The translations under genes and the position numbers were made by a program. Shown here one piece after another: positions 23,346 through 37,766 of a stretch of DNA of 64,000 nucleotides; the first letter of the stretch is position 1; every line of letters begins with the position of its first letter. Origin of the DNA: Talinum fruticosum (taxonomy: Eukaryota; Streptophyta; Magnoliopsida; Caryophyllales; Talinaceae); assembly GCA_021018815.1 (NCBI GenBank), contig JAITYX010000089.1:1426001-1490000 (forward strand), given 5' to 3'. The notes under the pieces were generated by a model, which was given only the letters and a program-made list of their open reading frames with translations, ran no database searches and was not told where the DNA came from.

Positions 23346-24740
23346 TTAATTGTCTCTCTCTTCAAAAAAAAAAAAAAAAACAGGGGAGAGAATGAATGTG
23401 GTTCTCCTCCGTCCGGCCGATCAATCGGCAAGTTTTGTACCGGCGGCGAAGTGTTATTATATTAATTAAGATTTAATTTAATTTTATTAGAGTGGCCATA
23501 TTAGAGTAATAGTACTGCTATTATATTATTCTCCTGTGAGAAATGTAGGCAGGGGATTTTTGAGTGTTAAAGTTTTTGGAGGAATAATTGTTTTAGTTTT
23601 TTATTTTTTTAAATATAGGGGGTGAGTTGTACACAATAATTCAATTTTAGTTGAACATGAAAATACAAACACTATCAGCTTTATTTCCACCAACATTTTT
23701 TTAGTGTTGGGTTTTCTTCGGTCCGGGTTTAGTTTTCTTTTCTTGGTTCGTAAGAGTCGTAAAAGGTAATACTGATATAATAAAAATAGAGTGAATCGAG
23801 AACTGAATCCGAGCTTAAAAAGCCGAGGGTAGTTTATAAGAGAGAATATGGCAAGGACGTGGAATTGGTAAGTGAGATACTAGGCAGATCCTACGACTAC
23901 AAACATGGGATACTCTTGACCCTAGAATTAATTATCTTAATTAGTATTTGAAATATATTTCCACTTCAACCTCACCCCTCTATTTTAAATTAGCTTCATG
24001 TCCACTTGGAAATTTATTAATAAATCTTCAATGAAATCAAATTTTAAACAGCAAAATATAATCATATATATGTAATTTTTATAATTTACTGATAATTAGT
24101 ATTTATGAGTCAATCAATCATTAGAACTTGAAATTTATTTATATTTATTTATATTCGTTTATGTTTATGTGCGTTTTATATGTAAATCTAAATAGATTTA
24201 TATAATCAGTAAGTGTGGTGATAGTGTGGCTTTGCAACAGGGTGACCACGTGAGGCCAGAATTTAAAAAAGTCTGCAAAAATGTAAAAAAATACAGAGCG
24301 AGGGTGGAGATGGGGATGGGGATGAGGATGGGGTGGCATTCTTTTTGCCGCTCGAACCCACACGAGTAGGCGTAATTTCCGCTTTATCTTTGGCTTCTCT
24401 TTTTCCTCATTTGACTCTCTTTCTCCCATCTCTCCCTCCGAAGCTATATGTATGCTTACACACAGCCTGGTTGGCCTGTTTTGTCTTTGCTGCTGTTGTT
24501 ATTTGTTTTTCCATTTTGAAAATCTCAAAACTCTTAATTGTTTTTGCCCCTTAATTACTTTCTTGCTTTCTTCCATGTTTTTGTTTCTTTCTCATATCCC
24601 CATCCTTCTTCTTTGAACTTACTCTTATGAATTCTAGTAGACGAGTCTATGTTTTTAGCGAGTTTTATAGTCTATTTGAAGTGATATTTATATAAGCATT
24701 TATAATAATTGTGAACTTATTTCATATCATATCATCCGTA
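23346..24740. other. CRF gene 3' flank and intergenic
   Basis: The 3' UTR probably covers the first 250 bases. Beyond that only AT-rich sequence and a G-rich patch at 24300-24335 (GATGGG repeats) with no convincing protein. Confidence 0.35.
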
Positions 24741-24749
24741 ACACCTAAT

Positions 24750-26035
24750 TATTTCGGTTCAATTAAGCTCACAATAACGACTAACCATTCAAACTTATTT
24801 CGGTTAATTTCAGCTCATTAAGTTAGAATAGGTATAATAGCTGATTTTAACAGATCATTTTAAACAAACCCTTAGTTGTTTGCAAGATGAATATTATTTG
24901 GTGAATAAGTTTTTTTTTTTAAATAAAAATATGAGGAAAAAAAAGTTAATCTCAAATGGCCGGTTTGAAAAGAAGTTATTAGGTTGAGATTTTTGAGAAC
25001 TACAAGTAATGTTAATGCTAATTAAAGAAAATTAAGAACTACAACTAGTACCAACCCTAAAAACACATTAAAAAGCTTTTTTTATTTTTTTAATTTAAAA
25101 TCCCTATGATTAAATCATGTGAAAAAATAAACTAGAAAGCAATAAAAAGTCCCTAACTAACACATTTCACAAGTAAAAAAAACCATACTAATGTGAAGTT
25201 TTATAACGACATTCATTTAAAATATAAATAATCTGGAAGCACATAAACAATTGGTTTTGTCGAATAACCTAAAATATGTCATAAGTATCCCTGTATTATG
25301 ATTAAAATATATGAAATTATTAAGTCATAACAGGTGAGATGTAGTATTACTTATACAAGATAAATTATATATTAGAACATATATGAAATTAGGAAGTAGA
25401 ATAATAATTAATCATGTAGCCAACAACATAAACATAATAGAGGTATAATGAGTTGAGAAATAGAGCTCCCATTGGTCAACCATAAATATGAAGCAGCCGC
25501 AACAAGTAGAAAGGACAAAGAATACAAGGGAAGAAGATCCAAATTATTGAGCTCCAAAATTAAAAGATGAGCTACCACTACTAATCACACTAGCTTAGTC
25601 TATAACACTCATTAATTACCACACTTTTTATTAGGGATTTTTAAAAAAAATTATAATCATATGCTAAATTATAAAAATATTGAAATGCAACTAAAAGATT
25701 GAGTTAGCTTATAAATTTGATTGACCATTGGTTTGTATGTATGTACTTTCATGTTGGGGCTATGGTTTTTTAATTGCCTAGGCTTTTACAATTTGTCGGT
25801 CAAATGTTCAACTAATTTCTTTTCATTCAATTTTAAATTTGTAATATAAATGAGTCAAATACATTATATGTCCGTCAAACATATGTATATTAAGGGTATG
25901 TTCGTTTTAACTTTTAAAATTAGCTCGTTAGCGGTTAGTTATTAAAAGTTACCAACGAGTTACGACCATCGATTAACAATTATTAGCGGGTATCAAATTT
26001 ACTAACAGTTGCAATAAGCGGGTATCAGCAATACT
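24750..26035. repeat. fragments related to the 11291/59179 repeat
   Basis: About 24755-24860 resembles the right end of the repeat (AAGCTCA, TAGCTGATTT, CAGATCATTTTA, AACAAACCCTTAG). About 25894-26035 resembles the same end inverted (GGGTATGTTCGTTTTAAC, GCTCGTTAGCGG, ATCGATTAACAATTATTAGCGG). Both are diverged partial copies. Confidence 0.35.
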
Positions 26036-26897
26036 AAACTAGGAACACGTACATTGTACAAAGCCACAAGGGAAATTAAATTGTAGCAATGTGATCTTTT
26101 TAATATACTTATAGAGATCACATACTATGAATAAGATTGCTATTGTTCATTATTATATACGATGTTAATTTTTATTTTTAGCGCGATAATTCATTCATTT
26201 ATATTATTGGCGGGAACTTTTAATTATTGATTCACCATATTAATTAGATAATTAGATTGATATATAGATGAATACAACATTGGGTGATTTTTTACCAATT
26301 AATGTAAATTGAAATGCATTATTGACTACTTATACTTACAAAGGCATTCAACAATGAACAATGAACAAGCATGGTAGGCTGATTGAATGATTGAGCTTAT
26401 TGCCTTTTATCTTGATCATAGACATTGCCTCAATAATTAACAAAGGTAATTTGCTTAATTAGAGACGTGAATTATTGTTCTCGTGATCTCATCCTGACAC
26501 CCCGAACCCCGAAAAGACAATATAAGAAACTAGAGCGTAGTTGTGAAATATAGAGATAAACTTACATAGGAATTATGTCCAAAAACTCATGTACGTAAAT
26601 TTTCTTGACTCGGCAATACTAACGATAATAAAGCTGCTTATATTTAGATCTTTCCGAATCCTGTAAAAACGGAAATGATATTCGGGGTGAGAGTCATAAG
26701 AGTGTTGCATGGTGTGTGAATACTGAGCCCCTAAGTGTGGTATGAGGTTTAGGATGGCTTGCTTATTCATTACTCAAAGGTCAAAAGAATGCATGGGGAC
26801 ATGGATATGGACATGAGATTTTTGTCCACCTGCTTCTCATAATTATGTCCCAACACACCCCTCTTTAACTTAGATTTTGCTTCTTCTACCCTTTTTC

Positions 26898-26899
<2 letters not shown>

Positions 26900-26933
<34 letters not shown>
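26900..26933. repeat. (ATT)n microsatellite
   Basis: About 11 uninterrupted ATT units. Confidence 0.9.
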
Positions 26934-26937
<4 letters not shown>

Positions 26938-29382
26938 TGAGATTTATTTTGTGCGAGCTAGGAAGCCCACACTCTTTCCACACGCCTATCAATCTCTATG
27001 ATCAGCACAACTAATTATGTTATAGTATATTTTTCTTAATTATGTTACCCCTTTTCTTTTCATGGGTTCACTATGAGGGACTGATTTTTTCATAATTAAT
27101 TGGATAATAAGTTAAATAAAAATCAAACATTACTATAAAATTAGTCATACAAACAATCATAAAAAGTTTAATTTTTAGTTCTAAGAGTAGCCCAAGTAAA
27201 CTCCTTGACACATAAAATTAGAATAGAGCGACATTTTTCAATAGAGGTCCATCACATTTAGCTTCTTTGGGCATTGCCTTACCGTAGTTTGACTCAATTA
27301 TAATAAAAATACAGCCTCAAATGAATTATACTCGATGATCTAAACATCTAAGAATGCCCCCATCTTGAGGAATTTGCTAGGTTTCCTTCCATATTATTCT
27401 TCTAACAACAACCATTTGTACCAATTTCATTGACGTATAATTTTACAACTCATTAAGCTATCTTACTACTGCTTATATATCCTTACAGACTATTCACATC
27501 TCTCCGATTTTGTACCGACTTATGTCATGATGGGACGACTTTGTGACACTCTCTAATATGTACTGATTATACATTTTAAGAAATTAGGAAGATTAGACGA
27601 CTAAAAATTCCATTAAAGTAGTGATTAGACCCCAAAAAGGAAGAGGAAAGGCTTCTTAAAAACCATATCTTTCAATTAGTTGCTAATTAAAAGTTGACGA
27701 GGGACGTGTTTTGCGGGTCCTTTTTCTTCCATGTGGAGTGCAAGTGGTCGCCAGTGGGCTAAAAGCTCACGAGACTGTAACTTATTTACATTTTTAATCA
27801 CCATGCTAATTAATTAAATTAAATTAAATTAATTACGTTTCAGCTGTTATATACTAGATGTGAAGTTTTTAAGTAAAATTTTATATTTTGTAATTTTTGA
27901 AAACTAGATATATATGTATTTTGGGATGTCAAATAAAATTAAAATTAAAATTAATTGTATCGTACATCATCATCTTCATTGATCCACATACATGTATAAA
28001 TAGGATGTACTGTACTAACTTTGATATGAAATACATCCTTATATTTAATAAAACCGACCCTATCTATGACATTCAGTTAACATAGTCGATAAAATTTCTA
28101 ACTCTCGTGGACATTTCGCAATTCTTCATACTAATTAACAATCTTAAGTTATAACTAGACAACCAACAAATACCATAGTGATCCCCAAAATCGTGGAAAT
28201 ATGGAAACGTGGTTGGGTCAAAATAATACAGCTTCATGCAGGAAAATGTGATGTGATGATCAAAGGTCATATATCAGCACATATATACATGTAATTATAC
28301 TCATTTATTAATTTTCTGGGTTAATTCCAAAACTCATCGTTTTAATCGTGGCCTTTATGTGCTGTGGCTGTTTGTGAATCTGACTGGAAAAAGGTACCCC
28401 AGCAACCATTTTGGGTCCCAAAGTATCCCAATAATATGATTCAAAATAACTAATAATGTGAACCCAAGACAATTTCTATACCTTTTTGTAATGATGGTAT
28501 TACGAAATTAATCTCCAACTAATTGTGATTATTAATGTCACATCACAAGATCTAATGTTAATAAGTTGGTATGCTGATCTCAAGCTTTTTTCGTGGTCGG
28601 TTTGAAAAGCGATAAATGATTTTATCTCCCATTGTCAACCTATTCAATTGGTATATCTTTGTTGGATTAATTTTTGACAAGATAATTTTTATTTTTATAG
28701 CCTACCAGACATGGTGAGATGCTTTGATAATCTAGTTATATCGGACTCATAATGTATTTTTCTTTATACTGAACGCTATTACTTCTTATGGCTACATTAT
28801 TTAATTATCCAAAATAAAATGAAATAAGATAAATTATATATGTACTCGTGATATCGACTTTTGTCAAAGATAGGTCGGAGGCGTTTATAATGAATGAAGG
28901 GAGGAAATATAACATTTGTTAATTCAATTTCTTTTAAGTAATTTTTTTTAAAAAAAGAAAAAAATGATATAAGTTGATTTTGTGACAACGAAAGTCCTGA
29001 TCTGTTAATCATAGCTGATGAGGGGCAAATAGAATGATTACTTGACTTTTAGTTCCTAGAAAAATGAACTTAATTAAGTAATAAGTGATGGACCATAAAA
29101 TAAATTAATTAAGTTATCGAGAATTATTTTATATATCTTAATATGTATAATATATAGTCACGCTTACTGCCCTACATTACACAAATCTAATTGTATATAT
29201 TCTGCAAATTAATTTTAATTAATTACAACAAAATCATCAAAAAATCATTGCATGGGATGGAGCGTTACGGCCTCCTCCTTACAACATCATTTTTATACTT
29301 TTATCCTTCAAATCATATTTTAAGGGTAATAATTAATAGTTTTCCGTTCTCATTGTACGTATAAGTTTTTATTGGATATGCT

Positions 29383-29421
<39 letters not shown>
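29383..29421. repeat. (AT)n microsatellite
   Basis: Pure AT run of about 19 units. Confidence 0.9.
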
Positions 29422-29424
<3 letters not shown>

Positions 29425-31878
29425 AATTTTATCAGTAGATAGATTAGACTGTGTTCAACAATAAAGTTTAGGTTTTTACTAATTAAGGTACTTATTTCTC
29501 AATATTAGTGTTCGTATGTATTCCGATTAGCATTCAACTCTAGAATATAGTTTAATAGCTAAATTTAGTACACACATTTTCTTCACTTATATACCAATAA
29601 ACGAGTTAAGATGATAGCGAGGATAAAGAGAACAATACAAATTCGAATTCTCAAAAATATAATCATTTTATGTGTTTTTTCTTAAACATTTACGATTACA
29701 AAGAAATTACGTTCATGATAAAAACTTTAAAGAAAAAACTACAATTATTACATGTTATGCATCTTTTTCTTAAATTTTTGATGATAAATTATAAAATAAA
29801 ATGATCGATAATTAGGAGGAAGAGAGATTTAGTGAAGCATAGATGAGATGCACGTGGAAAACTGGTGTCAAGTGATGAGCTTTAATTTTAATTAGCTTTG
29901 TTATTACCGTTGATGCATCTTTCTTTCCTCAGGCTTTTCGACCACTTTCATTCATCAATTTTGAGTCAAAAGCATGTACTCCACTCTCTCTCCTCACGTG
30001 ACGTCGGTACCTTAATTACGTTTCAAAATTTTGAATGTCTTATATGATATGGGAATATCCGATTCACGTCAACAGATAATTAGACGAATGTAAAAATAGG
30101 GGTTTTGTCAAAAATACATATTTTACAAAAAGATTTCTTATTGTTAATTAATACTATTAAAACAGTTGATTTTTTTAAAGTTATATCAATTCATATATTC
30201 ACAAAATATCCATTTATATTAAATTAAATAATGAGTTTTATTTTAAAATAAAGAATTTAGATCGGTACAACATATGGATGCATCAAATTTATAAAAAGAG
30301 TTATAAAAGACGTTAAAAGACATAATGTTTTTGCTGTCAGAAATGATAAGAAGCTACAAGTTGCAAGTGATCATACAAAACTAGTGTTAACAAGGGACAA
30401 GAACAAGAGTGTGGTCACAAGGCACAAATGTACAAGGTTAGGGATGTGGAAATGGTCCATCCACTCACAAGTGACACCCTTTTTCTGTTGCCTCTTAAAG
30501 ATCGAGTCAATAAATATTTTTCCACCGCTAACTCTTAAACATTATAAGACTGATTATTAGTTTTGTGCATATATACTGACGCGAGTTGGAGTTCAGATTG
30601 TGATAGCGAGCACACAGAGAAAGAAGGAATCAAAATATATCAAATCTCTTTGTAAAAAAAATATTATTATTGTCTTTAAACTTAAACTAAACTCTCTAAA
30701 CACATAAAGAAAAAAATTGAAGTGTAAAACATGTTGAGGAAGAAGAGAATTTGATTATACTACCATTGAATTATTTACTCTAAGTGGAAGGTTACAACCA
30801 TAAGAGTTGAAATGCGTCCACTTATAAAAATAAATACATTTATCACTTGAAGCCTTTATCTTGAGTTTATAGTATAATAAAAACACGTATGAGTAAAAAA
30901 TGAAGTATCGAGAATACTTTCAGGTAATATTTGGAAAAGTTGTGTGGTTGACTTCAACCTAAAAAATAGGAGAACAGTGTTAGAAATGAAGGGTTGTGAA
31001 GAAATTTCTTGAAAGTTTCCATGCCAACACCCCACATATATTTCTCCACTCAATCTTTTGAAGTAGTTTTGGAGAATGAGGGTTCCACTTCAATTTTTGA
31101 ATTCCCACATGGTTGAGCTAAATATTTTTTAGAAAAAGTTTAAAATGGGGATTAAATTTGGACCAATAGGAGACAGACAGGTAGTCAAAAATCTTGAATG
31201 GGATGATTGAATTCTAACACAGAGAGACACAACAATGGCCCAATAGGCCCACAAATTCACCTAACCCAGACCAAAAGGTAGGGAATGTGGAGTCTTAGCT
31301 GGCCCCACCCCTGGTATGCTGATGGTCCACTGACTATGGCCATGGCAAGTCAGAGCAGCTGTGGCAAAGGGAATGTGAGCAGATTTGTTTACATTCATCC
31401 AATTTCAGAGAAAAGGAAGGTTATAACAGAAAATTATAATTCTCATAGAAAGATCACGGATTTTTTTATATTTTTCCCGAGTCCAAACGAGCCATGTAGA
31501 TAGTACAATATAATAGGGAGAGGGAGAACTGATCTTGTAAATGTTAGAAGTCATAGACCTCATTATCAGCAAGATTGCACATTTTATAAACTTGATCAGT
31601 GATCAGACTTGCTTAGACAGTTTTGAAGCATATATTTACGCAATCCAACATAACGCATCTTTGCAATCTTCTAATAACAGAAAGCCACGACTATATCAAC
31701 CTCATATTTACAAACAACATAAAATAAAAGAATTTGAAGCTTAGGGAAACGCTAGAATTACAAAAAACCTACATAGGCCAAGCCCTTTCTTTAGTGAAAA
31801 CATTTTATTAACACAGCAAAACCCAGCACAACTCATCATTAAAACATTTAACAGGGACAAATATCAAAGGATTTTATA

Positions 31879-34315
31879 TCAGCCTCTCCCCATTCGTACA
31901 TCCAGGTGAACGGGTGGAGCAGTGACTTTCTTATCAGTTCGCTCTTGCTTTGAGCTGATCTCTAGCATGTCGGTATCCTTGCAAGTTACTTGATGTAGGT
32001 GTAGTAATGCGACCATGCTAAGAGCAAACAGAGCAGCATTCCCTAGAACGCCACCCATTTTGTCTAGTTGAAGTGTTCGTTTTGCAGACCCAAAGGCCCA
32101 CAAGAGAACTCTCACCAGGAAGTTTGGTCTTCTTTGATGTGAGGAACTCCAACCTGGTGCCCTTTTTTAGCATTCGGGAAAATTTCTGGACCCAATAAGC
32201 AACTGGCATCTCTTACATCTCCTACAAAATCCATAGCTTCATCTATTACTTTGTATCTTTTGCCATGGTGCTCAGCCAACCTTAACGCAAGAATTATGCG
32301 GCTTTGCTCTAAACGTGCAAGTGCAGCATCTCTCTCTGCACGCTGTTGGATTTGCACGGTCTGACAAAATCAACATACATCAAAATTAAAAAGCTCGGTA
32401 ACATCTGGTAATATATAATATCCACAAAGACGGCACACATAGTCATTGAAGAGCTATAATATACAGTTCATCTTCTGACTGTTCTAATCAAGAAAAATCC
32501 TTTGCTAAGGTGAACATCCAAGACATGAAGAAATTAAGAGCAAATTTTCACTTTATTTAACAAATAGGGATCCTGCAATCAGAAGTCACAAAGTAATCAA
32601 CACTGATCTAAGGAATGTTCAGTCATACCAAGATTAGAGACTAGCATCATCCCTCATCGTTCATAGAAGTGGAAAGACTCACTGAATGGAGCGGAAAACT
32701 ATCAGGGCAGCTAATGATAGAAGCTGAACAATTTACAGTCCAAACGTTGTGGAATCAGGAGTCCTAGTCGCTCATCATTCTTTGTGAGAATTAAAGCCTC
32801 TTAATTTTGAATATAGTCAATCCTCAAAACCCCAAAGGACAATGAATGAGTTAACCACCATGGCTCTCCTTAGCTTCACGTCGCTTAATTTCACACACAC
32901 AAGATAACAGTAGCTCCATGAGGTGACTCATTAGCATCTTTGTCAAGGACAAAGTGCAGTTATACCACGAATCTTCATTTGGAAACCAACAATAGAATAA
33001 GAACAGAGCAAAGTTCCACATGATTTCATCTTCAGGCACAAACCCAAGCTCCTTTTCTTCAATTTATTAAGTAGCGTCCACAATAACATTAAGGAAGTAA
33101 GATGAATCTTTGCTAGATACATAACTCTATGTTATGTCTCAATGGACCAAGATAATGAGCTACCAAAGCCCATTTTCCACCATATTATATCAAATCAGTC
33201 AACAAATCATCAGTGTATCCTAGGCTGAAAACTATCAATGATGTATTCACCAATCTAAGTTGGATATTTATACCTAAGAAAGGTTCACACGAGCTTGTCG
33301 TACCACTAATTTCACAATGTCCCCGATGTGTCCAAAAACTCCTATACGCAATAACATTCCATCAAGGCCTCTCAGCTTCACCACTTTGACTCATAATCAT
33401 TGTTGTACATTAGATGCAGGGGAATAACTCTGTGGGAGGGTGCAAAACATGACTATTCAAACCCAAAACTTTGGAACAAAACATGACTACAAGGTGAACT
33501 CCAAATCAGTCTCCAAATCAATGCTTCAAAAGGTTTGGTATAAAACATGACTATTCAGGAAATCTAACTCAAGGGAAGACACCAAAAACTTGTATAAGAA
33601 ATCTTTTGTTGAACTCCTAACCGATGGAACCTTTTACTTTTGCCCATTCAAGAAGCTATTCTAGTTCTATCTGGGCATAGAAATAAATTTGAATTTGACT
33701 TTGAATTTGAATTCAAAAGAAAAATCCAAGTGACAAACTTGCAAACACATTTAACTCTCCCAAATCCGCAACAACTCGAGCAACCATGAGAATTATAATC
33801 ATCAGAGAAAGCCAGATCAAACCCAACAATCCATTAATCAAACCAACAACTATAAATAAACCAGATGGACTGAGCAAAAATATAGAAAACAAAAACAAAT
33901 TTCCCAGCAAAAAATTTGCAAAGCCCCACTCAGTTTCTACTAGTCAACCAACAATTCATAACAATCCTCCAACAAACACAAACAAATCCGCCAAAGCCAA
34001 ACGAAACTGAAAAGAAAGAAGAGATTGAAAGGAACTCACATGGAAGAACTCAAGTTGGTCTTCGAGATTTTCAAGGGCAGAGCGGATAGAATTGAGGCTC
34101 TTAGCCTCAGCAATGGCGGAGTCCTTCTCGTAATCCTTGAGGAACACAAACCCATTGTTGTTACTCCGTGGTTGCTTGAAGTTATCGGGATTTTTGACGG
34201 ATTTGGCGAAGTGGGTTCTCGAAACGGAGTGAATAGCGTCGCTGAGCTTATCGTGCAAGTCCCAAATCTTCTCTAACACAGGCTCCACCTCTTCCACCTC
34301 CATTTCCCATTTCAT
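31879..34315 (-). CDS. PDV1: plastid division protein PDV1, apparent frameshift in exon 2
   Basis: Outer-envelope chloroplast protein that recruits the dynamin-related ring protein ARC5/DRP5B to the division site (family knowledge). Exon 1 is 34315-34040 (92 codons, MKWEMEVEEVEPVLEKIWDL ... ALENLEDQLEFFH) and exon 2 is 32360-31879 (TVQIQQRAERDAALARLEQS ...), with GT-AG ends and a 1.7-kb phase-0 intron. The N-terminal half is the predicted cytosolic coiled coil. The C-terminal part has one membrane segment (VLGNAALFALSMVALLHLHQ) and a short tail ending MGRG; a terminal Gly is functionally important in Arabidopsis PDV1. Exon 2 is 482 nt, one base short of a frame. As written, the frame meets TGA at 32114-32112 and makes 174 residues without the membrane segment. 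The conserved tail resumes one base out of register. One extra base in the T6 run at 32163-32168 (plus strand) would give 252 residues, near the 272 of Arabidopsis. Confidence 0.92.
32163..32168. other. homopolymer at the PDV1 frame break
   Basis: T6 on the plus strand (A6 in the gene). It lies between the conserved coiled coil and the conserved membrane tail. It is the simplest place for the missing base, although any position in the poorly conserved linker would do. Confidence 0.6.
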
Positions 34316-34480
34316 TTCTGGAATTCCAGGAAATGGGGGTCTGTGAAATTGGAGGGAAAGTCGGAAACTTCGTATTTTTCTTCGGGAAGTTACTTGATTC
34401 TTTGCGTTAAAGGAGGAGAGAGAGATAGAGAGAGCAGAAGACACACACACACACACACAGACACAGAGAGAGAGAGAGAT
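34316..34480 (-). other. PDV1 5' leader with (CA)n(GA)n
   Basis: Immediately upstream of the PDV1 ATG. Contains a CA run (about 34439-34459) joined to a GA run (about 34464-34480). The frame continues open upstream of the ATG, but the upstream part translates the microsatellite and is not credible protein. Confidence 0.5.
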
Positions 34481-37201
34481 GAGTTTCGGGCATTGGGGTT
34501 TGGGTGGCGTGCCATTTCGGAATATGGACCTTATGGGCCCCTCATCCAAATTGAGTGCCACACAAATGGACCTCTTTGTGGGCCTCCATTTTTGGGCCTA
34601 GACTATTTTCTCTTTTTTTATATTATTTATTTCCTTTCCCCCTAAAAAATAGCAAATAAATACTCAATATCTTCATTAAATTTTAGTATCCACTATTCCA
34701 TTCTTATTTGGATCCATACAATTTTGTTATCTTTTCCTTGGGTTTATCCATTAAATTTTGTTAAATAACTCGAGTTACTATTAATTTTCTCCATCTATAA
34801 AACTCCGATCCTAAGATCTCAGTTAAGGGACCTAAAATCTATACCAAATTAATTTAATGTATAATAATGTGTGATCCGAGCTCGATTAGTCGGTATTAGA
34901 TTCCAAATATGAAAAGCCAATATGCACCGTTAATTATAGAAATCTTCATTGTAACGAAATTTGTTGGCGTAAAAATAATCATCCAATTATTGCCACAAAA
35001 AAAAAAAAAACAAGAGCAGCCCCCAAATGCCCACAAAATGGTAGATTTCCCATTTGTGGAAAAATAAGCCTCTCAATTTAATTTCTCGTCACCCCATTTT
35101 TGTACGCCATGTATTTTCTCCATCCCTTCGTTGGCTGGCTATCTCCAACCCTCCATTTTCTACCATACACTCGTCCATATATTCCCATTGTTAATCCTAA
35201 CCGTACATTATCAACAACGCATCTATTAAACACTTGCGTGTTTATATTATTATGACATATGTAAGAAATGATAAGATAAAAGGGAAAATATGGGGGATTT
35301 TGTGGGTATTTAACAATAATGTGACACGTAAGAGTATACGTTCTCGGTGCGCATATAAGAATCCGGTGATTAACAATGTCTCTAAGTGTTAATTATTGTT
35401 ATTATTTTTCCGAGAGAAGATATTTAATTAATTTATGAACCGTCTAAACAAACAATATAAATTATAAGTTTGTTTTTTATAATTTTCGCGCAGCCTTCTA
35501 AATACATTTTGTTATCTTGGATTAAAGCTTTATGGATGGAGTTAGCGGTTGTGAGAAATGAGAGTGAAGCAATGTAGAGGATTACAAGAAGCACGAACAA
35601 AAAATGCAAATAGGTCCACTATACAAATATAAGTGAGCAAAGGTCTCACTTTCAGCAAATAATGGTATATGATGGTGGTTTGAATCGCGAATAAGCCAGT
35701 GTATCCTAACGAAAATGAGGAGGAGATTTGAAAGGTATCTTTATCACTTGACGCAACAAACCGACTTTTACTTTATGATTGTTAGCCGGTGCAAAGATCT
35801 AAAGGGCGAAAGTGTAAGCTAGATAGCAGTATGGTAGCCTGGCATAGGGTAGTGTTGTTTGTTTCCTATTATTTTTCATTCCGTTATTTGTTCTCTCAAT
35901 GAATTCAACTTATCAACAATAGGAAAAAAAATATTGATATGATTGCGGGGAATCCATATCAGGTGTCATGATCAATGAATTTGGGTCAAAATTGAAAATA
36001 TATGGTCCCTATACCAACTTTATACGTAGATGATCATAAGGAATATGTCCCCATTTAGGCATTACCAGCGATATGGTTGGGCTCCTGATGTGTAATTGAA
36101 TTCATATACTGTGGACCGACCAGGACAAGATAAAGGAAAAATAAAAATATAGTACATCAACAAAAAGATATGGATGGCACTGCCTGTGGCAGACACTCTT
36201 ATTTCAGTTAGATAACACAAGAAAATTCGTAAATATATTCGTTTTACCAAATTTAGAGAATCCCACTTGCTATATATGGCTGCCTACTTGATTCATATAA
36301 TATTTTATAATATCAGTATAAAGACATATTCTTAGTTATGGGCAACTAATGATAAAATTTTACAAATTATATTATAAACTAATAAAAGTGATCCGATTTG
36401 AACCGATGACGCGAAATTCGATCCGAATTGAAGTCGAGTTGACACTTAAAAACTAAATAGAGATGATCCGAACTTGACTTGAACTTGAACCGATTTCGTC
36501 AAAGTGTTTCGTCTTTACAAGATAAGGTTATTGGATCAAATATCAACCTAACTCGAAGTCAATCCGACCTAAGCCCGAACCCGACTCGAACCTAATTGAA
36601 ACTTAACCGAATTTTAATGACCTGAACATGACCTAACCTAAACTAATCCAAACTGAAACCGACCCAATGACCTATTTAATTTGGGTTTAAACTCATCTTC
36701 TATTTTCATATTCCCCTTTTCAAATAATTTTAGATTTCCTCTTCTAATTATGTCATGCCATCGAGTCCAAGTGTCAACAGTAAATATAGATGAAATTCGT
36801 CTTGCTTATTTTTCTTTTTCTTATTTTTTTCTGTCACATGACATGTAATTGAAAAAAATTGTACATTGGAATTTGAAAATCTTTCGAGAGGAAAAACAAT
36901 TTTTATTGATTTAGCAACACATTATGATGTATTTATAAATCTTTCTACGTGTTTGATCCATATAAGTACTCCATTTAGTTAAGAAAAGAGTGGACTATAG
37001 ATTTCTTCTGATTAAAAAAAGGGAAAAGAAAAAAAGAATGGACTATAATTTTCTTAACTAATTGGGTTTATGTTCTCCTCCATCAAGGGCAGTTATAGTT
37101 CCTACAAATTATGTGTGGTCTTAAATGTAACCCTAAAATAAGCAAAAGGAAATAAATTTCTAAATGTATATAATGTTCATAAAATCGCATTTTATCTGTA
37201 T
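34481..37201. other. intergenic
   Basis: PDV1 promoter side, then AT-rich DNA. No gene recognised apart from the degenerate motif repeat at 36380-36690. Confidence 0.35.
36380..36690. repeat. degenerate short-motif repeat (CCGAA/ACCTAA-rich)
   Basis: About 300 bases built from loosely repeated motifs such as ATCCGA, AACCGA, CCCGAACCCGAC and GACCTAA, strongly strand-biased to A and C. Similar blocks occur inside plant hAT-type elements, but no terminal repeats were found here. Confidence 0.45.
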
Positions 37202-37261
37202 TCACATAAAATTTACAAACAAGGAAACCCATCACATAAAATTTACAAACAAGGAAACCCA
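37202..37261. repeat. 30-bp tandem duplication
   Basis: Two identical 30-bp units, 37202-37231 and 37232-37261, each beginning TCACATAAAATTTAC and ending AAGGAAACCCA. Confidence 0.95.
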
Positions 37262-37729
37262 TAACAAAAATTCAACAAAGTAAAATTACAGACTTAAAGT
37301 ATTTTATTTTTTTCGAGAGGGAGAGGTTGCAAATAGATCCTTTTTTCTCCGAAAAAATCTCTTAATATATAATTACTGATGCCGTTCATAGAATATTCTC
37401 ATACCATATTTTAAATCACATTACATATAAATTTCACCAAGTTGTTCAATTTAATCAGTAAAATGGGTTTCTTCGTGTAATGGGTTTCCATATTTGAATA
37501 AAAATATGACATTTCACCGTCTAAAAATGCAGAAGTTCAGACTTTTTGGTTAAAAAACAAATGCCATTCTCCAGATTCTTGCAGCTAACCACTTCACCAG
37601 GCTCAGGGCCTTGAGAAAATCAAAATACTCCTATCACAGGTCAAAACGACAGAAGTAAAATATGGTAGGACCAAAAGGTCCTATTACAACCTAGGGTGCC
37701 TCTAAATAAATATGGTCCAATTATATTTT

Positions 37730-37731
<2 letters not shown>

Positions 37732-37761
<30 letters not shown>
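37732..37761. repeat. (AT)n microsatellite
   Basis: Short pure AT run. Confidence 0.85.

Positions 37762-37766
<5 letters not shown>

Larger units (their letters stand above)
26036..31878. other. gene-poor AT-rich tract
   Basis: Nearly 6 kb without a gene I can support. It contains (ATT)n at 26900-26933 and (AT)n at 29383-29421. A less AT-rich patch at 31150-31400 has open frames but no recognisable protein and lies downstream of PDV1. Bases 31541-31878 may include the PDV1 3' UTR. Confidence 0.4.

Noticed and set aside
24145..24554. Frames with Pro/His repeats near 24.3 kb
   Set aside because: From a GATGGG repeat; no homologous family and no gene structure.
33713..34010. Open frames on both strands in the PDV1 intron
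   Set aside because: Low-complexity composition within a clear intron; no known domain.
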